Assembly (NCBI GenBank): GCA_903933995.1 | Contig: CAIZMD010000616.1 | Span: forward strand, 1 to 7,649 | Direction of reading: 5' to 3' | Source: an uncultured Bacteroidota bacterium | GTDB lineage: Bacteria > Bacteroidota > Bacteroidia > Chitinophagales > Chitinophagaceae | DNA: 7,649 bases | Shown: piece by piece, positions 7,053-7,649 of the stretch | Position numbering within the stretch: position 1 is the first letter of the stretch | Layout: each line of letters starts with the position of its first letter | Notes under the pieces: model-generated | The model's database searches: none | What the model was told of the DNA's origin: nothing | The model's input: only the letters and a program-made list of their open reading frames with translations | Made by a program: the position numbers and the translations under genes

Positions 7053-7058
7053 TCCTAC

Positions 7059-7649
7059 ATGAATCCATACCGAATTCTCATATTGTTGTTGGTTAACTTT
7101 TTGCTATCTCAGCATATTGGTGCACAAACAGACAGTAGTGCCCGAAAAGTTGTTCCAAGCAATTCCATGAGCCCAATTGCCGATACAGGATCATTAATCA
7201 AAAAAGATACTGTAGTTAAACATGATCCCAGAAAAGCAACCCGAAGGTCTGCTTTAATTCCAGGATGGGGGCAGGCTTATAACCGTGAATATTGGAAAAT
7301 CCCTTTGGTCTACGGTGCCATAGCTATTCCAACTGTGATGTTTGTGTACAATAACAATTGGTACAAGAAAACAAAATATGCCTACGAGGCAAAATATACT
7401 TTTGAGACTACTGGAGACACTACCGGATTAGCAGCCATTGATCCAGACTTAAAAAACCTAAGTACCACTTCGCTTCAGAGTTATAGAAATAGTTTTAGAC
7501 GCGATAGAGATTATAGTATTCTATTTTTCTTATTGGCTTGGGGACTAAACGTTGTAGACGCCACAGTCTTTGGCCATTTGAAAGATTTTGATGTGAGCAA
7601 CAACTTAAGCATGAATTTAAAACCGCAATTTAATCCCAACACAAAGAGC
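7059..7649 (+). CDS. DUF5683 domain-containing protein (3' end cut by window)
   Basis: An open frame of 197 codons from ATG 7059 runs to the last base without a stop, so the gene is partial. Residues 1-23 look like a signal peptide (RILILLLVNFLLS, then GAQ|T), followed by a low-complexity polar linker (24-58). The conserved core is KATRRSALIPGWGQAYN (59-75), then YWKIPLVYGAIAIPTVMFVY (78-97), a membrane-embedded stretch. A second hydrophobic segment, YSILFFLLAWGLNVVDATVFGHL (152-174), follows. This is the pattern of DUF5683, a Bacteroidota envelope family of unknown function often found directly after parAB. The usual length of the family suggests that only a short tail is missing. The six-base gap after parB indicates co-transcription; no Shine-Dalgarno sequence is visible. 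Confidence 0.85.
   Translation, partial: MNPYRILILLLVNFLLSQHIGAQTDSSARKVVPSNSMSPIADTGSLIKKDTVVKHDPRKATRRSALIPGWGQAYNREYWKIPLVYGAIAIPTVMFVYNNNWYKKTKYAYEAKYTFETTGDTTGLAAIDPDLKNLSTTSLQSYRNSFRRDRDYSILFFLLAWGLNVVDATVFGHLKDFDVSNNLSMNLKPQFNPNTKS

Overview
The window looks like ordinary chromosome of an AT-rich member of the Bacteroidota, most likely Chitinophagaceae or a close relative. The evidence is a PorT-type outer-membrane barrel, a DUF4954 protein, a DUF5683 protein next to parAB, promoter-like TAnnTTTG boxes of the Bacteroidota primary sigma factor, and Shine-Dalgarno sequences that are mostly absent. No tRNA, rRNA, CRISPR array, insertion sequence, phage gene or defence gene was seen, and no gene shows obvious signs of recent transfer.

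Layout. (1) 1-155 is a leader with a candidate promoter, followed by a large plus-strand gene (156-2375) for a DUF4954 protein with a left-handed beta-helix core. (2) A strong hairpin with T-tracts on both strands (2394-2430) ends this gene and the convergent minus-strand gene. (3) On the minus strand lie a four-helix membrane-anchored YkuE-like metallophosphoesterase (4401-3151) and, downstream of it, a small secreted outer-membrane beta-barrel protein (3047-2454). The barrel gene has its own near-consensus sigma-54 (-24/-12) promoter at 3075-3091. (4) A divergent intergenic region (4402-4577) holds a perfect 8-bp inverted repeat and a candidate plus-strand promoter. (5) A tight plus-strand group follows: a UPF0173 metallo-beta-lactamase-fold hydrolase (4578-5258), parA/soj (5310-6110), parB/spo0J (6129-7052) and a DUF5683 protein (7059 to beyond the window end).

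How the genes fit together. ParA and ParB form the chromosome partitioning pair: ParB carries the CTP-binding and helix-turn-helix regions plus an N-terminal ParA-stimulating motif, and ParA has the deviant Walker A. The spacing of 51, 18 and 6 bases between successive genes suggests that the hydrolase, parA, parB and DUF5683 genes are one transcription unit. The minus-strand pair relates to the cell envelope. The most notable items are regulatory: the sigma-54 promoter before the barrel gene, the inverted repeat just before the parA ribosome binding site, and the palindrome between the divergent genes. No wholly new multi-gene system is visible; the main unknown is the biochemical role of the DUF4954 protein.
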